From positions 1 to 14,675 of the forward strand of contig JANELJ010000015.1 of assembly GCA_024511395.1 (NCBI GenBank): a DNA stretch of 14,675 bases, written 5' to 3'. The stretch comes from Gammaproteobacteria bacterium (GTDB lineage Bacteria; Pseudomonadota; Gammaproteobacteria; GRL18). Below, in pieces: positions 14,020 through 14,675 of the stretch (its first letter is position 1; every line of letters starts with the position of its first letter). A model generated the notes under the pieces. That model saw only the letters and a list, made by a program, of their open reading frames with translations, did no database searches and was not told the DNA's origin. The position numbers and the translations under genes were made by a program.

Positions 14020-14675
14020 CAGGGCCGGATCATACTTTGCTCAAAAAGCAACCAGAAATTAAATTGAACTAACTTGAAAGATGAGGCTCAGATCTTTAAA
14101 GTAAGCATTTGGGGACTCTGATGAACTTTGACCCTCATTTTAAATCACTACAAGACGGCCGAACAGATATAAACATCCGGTACGAATTACTGGATATAGT
14201 ATTTTTAACCCTGGTGGCTATTTTATGTGGAGCAGAAGGCTGGAAAGACATTCAACGCTTTGGTGAATCAAAGCTGGAGTGGTTAAGAAAATACCGTGCA
14301 TTCAAACAAGGTATACCCCAGCACCATACAATAGCCCGAATTATAGGGAGTTTATCGCCAGATAACCGCTTGGATTGTTTTGTTAGCTGACTAAATAGCG
14401 TAAGGGAAAAACAAGGTCATGAACATCTGGCTATTGATGGTAAAACCTTAAGAAGAAGCCATTATAACGTGGATAAAATGACGGCTTTACACCTGCTTTC
14501 TGTAATGGCGGTTAACAGTGGTCTGGTGGTTTATCAAAGCCGTTCTGCAGGTAAAAAGACAGTTGTGTCACCCTGGATGCGATGCACTGCCAGAAAGAGA
14601 CGGTGTCCACATTAAGAAAACAGCAGGCTGACTATGTCATCCAGATTAAAAATAACCAGAAAACACTTTATGAGG
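14020..14675 (+). mobile_element. Partial ISAs1-family insertion sequence running off the right edge
   Basis: The transposase pseudogene from 14121 defines the element. Its left end is probably near 14020, where CAGGGCCGG interrupts AT-rich sequence. Many ISAs1-family inverted repeats start with CAGGG, as I recall. About 100 bp of non-coding leader separates the putative end from the transposase start. The right end is outside the window, so neither inverted repeats nor target duplications can be checked. Confidence 0.6.
14121..14675 (+). pseudogene. ISAs1-family (H-repeat type) transposase, disrupted and truncated by the window
   Basis: The ATG at 14121 is preceded by GGGGA. The N-terminus shows the family pattern: LLDIVFLTLVAILCGAEGW, then FGESKLEWLRKY and GIPQHHTIARII. 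A TGA at 14388-14390 sits where the family has tryptophan (CFVS-W-LNSV) and so is probably a TGG-to-TGA mutation. The same frame continues past it with LAIDGKTLRRSH, which holds the first catalytic aspartate, then ALHLLSVMAVNSGLVVYQ. After SAGKK (14544-14558) the frame is lost, and VTLDAMHCQKET with the second aspartate resumes in the +1 frame from 14567. Roughly 20 residues normally present between these segments are missing. The third acidic residue lies beyond the window. The protein cannot be functional as it stands. Family members are usually about 370 residues. Confidence 0.88.

Noticed and set aside
14388..14390. TGA in the transposase as a selenocysteine codon
   Set aside because: The family has tryptophan here, no insertion element follows, and the gene is broken again downstream.

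Overview
The window is a chromosomal stretch from a gammaproteobacterium of moderate to low GC content. The evidence is gene order more than any single protein. gyrA, serC, pheA, hisC and tyrA run on the minus strand, and mtnA, an MTA-deaminase-type amidohydrolase, ubiG and a MupP-type phosphatase lie beside them. From memory, this matches the Pseudomonas block around PA3164-PA3172. Genus cannot be read from the sequence. An extra short-type serA between serC and pheA is, as I recall, found in methanotroph- and sulfur-oxidiser-like gammaproteobacteria.

Layout, left to right. Positions 1-119 hold three 23-bp-spaced repeats that look like the end of an IS21-type insertion sequence whose body lies outside the window. 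Positions 267-1059 (minus) are a frameshifted inositol-monophosphatase-family pseudogene. Positions 1107-9273 (minus) are a tightly packed run transcribed gyrA > serC > serA > pheA > hisC > tyrA, with the pseudogene last. Gaps are short and pheA/hisC overlap by one base. The 319-bp gap between mtnA and gyrA carries a MITE-like multi-hairpin element. mtnA (minus) and mtaD (plus) diverge from a 116-bp AT-rich gap. mtaD, ubiG and mupP run on the plus strand. A small membrane protein gene (minus) is convergent with mupP. The right edge is a broken ISAs1-family transposase.

How the genes work together. serA and serC supply the first two steps of serine synthesis. pheA, tyrA and hisC cover the branch from chorismate to phenylpyruvate and hydroxyphenylpyruvate plus an aminotransferase step, all downstream of DNA gyrase subunit A. 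mtaD and mtnA, back to back, fit the deaminating route of methylthioadenosine salvage (MTA to methylthioinosine, then methylthioribose-1-phosphate isomerisation). ubiG (ubiquinone O-methylation) and mupP (cell-wall sugar recycling) follow on the plus strand.

The block is ordinary housekeeping DNA with two transposon-bounded, decaying edges. I see no clear new multi-gene system. The most unusual items are the nested-hairpin element before gyrA, an extremely G-over-C-skewed stretch with heptamer repeats at the end of mtaD, the stepwise decay of the phosphatase pseudogene, and a palindrome abutting a TATAAT box upstream of the small membrane protein gene.
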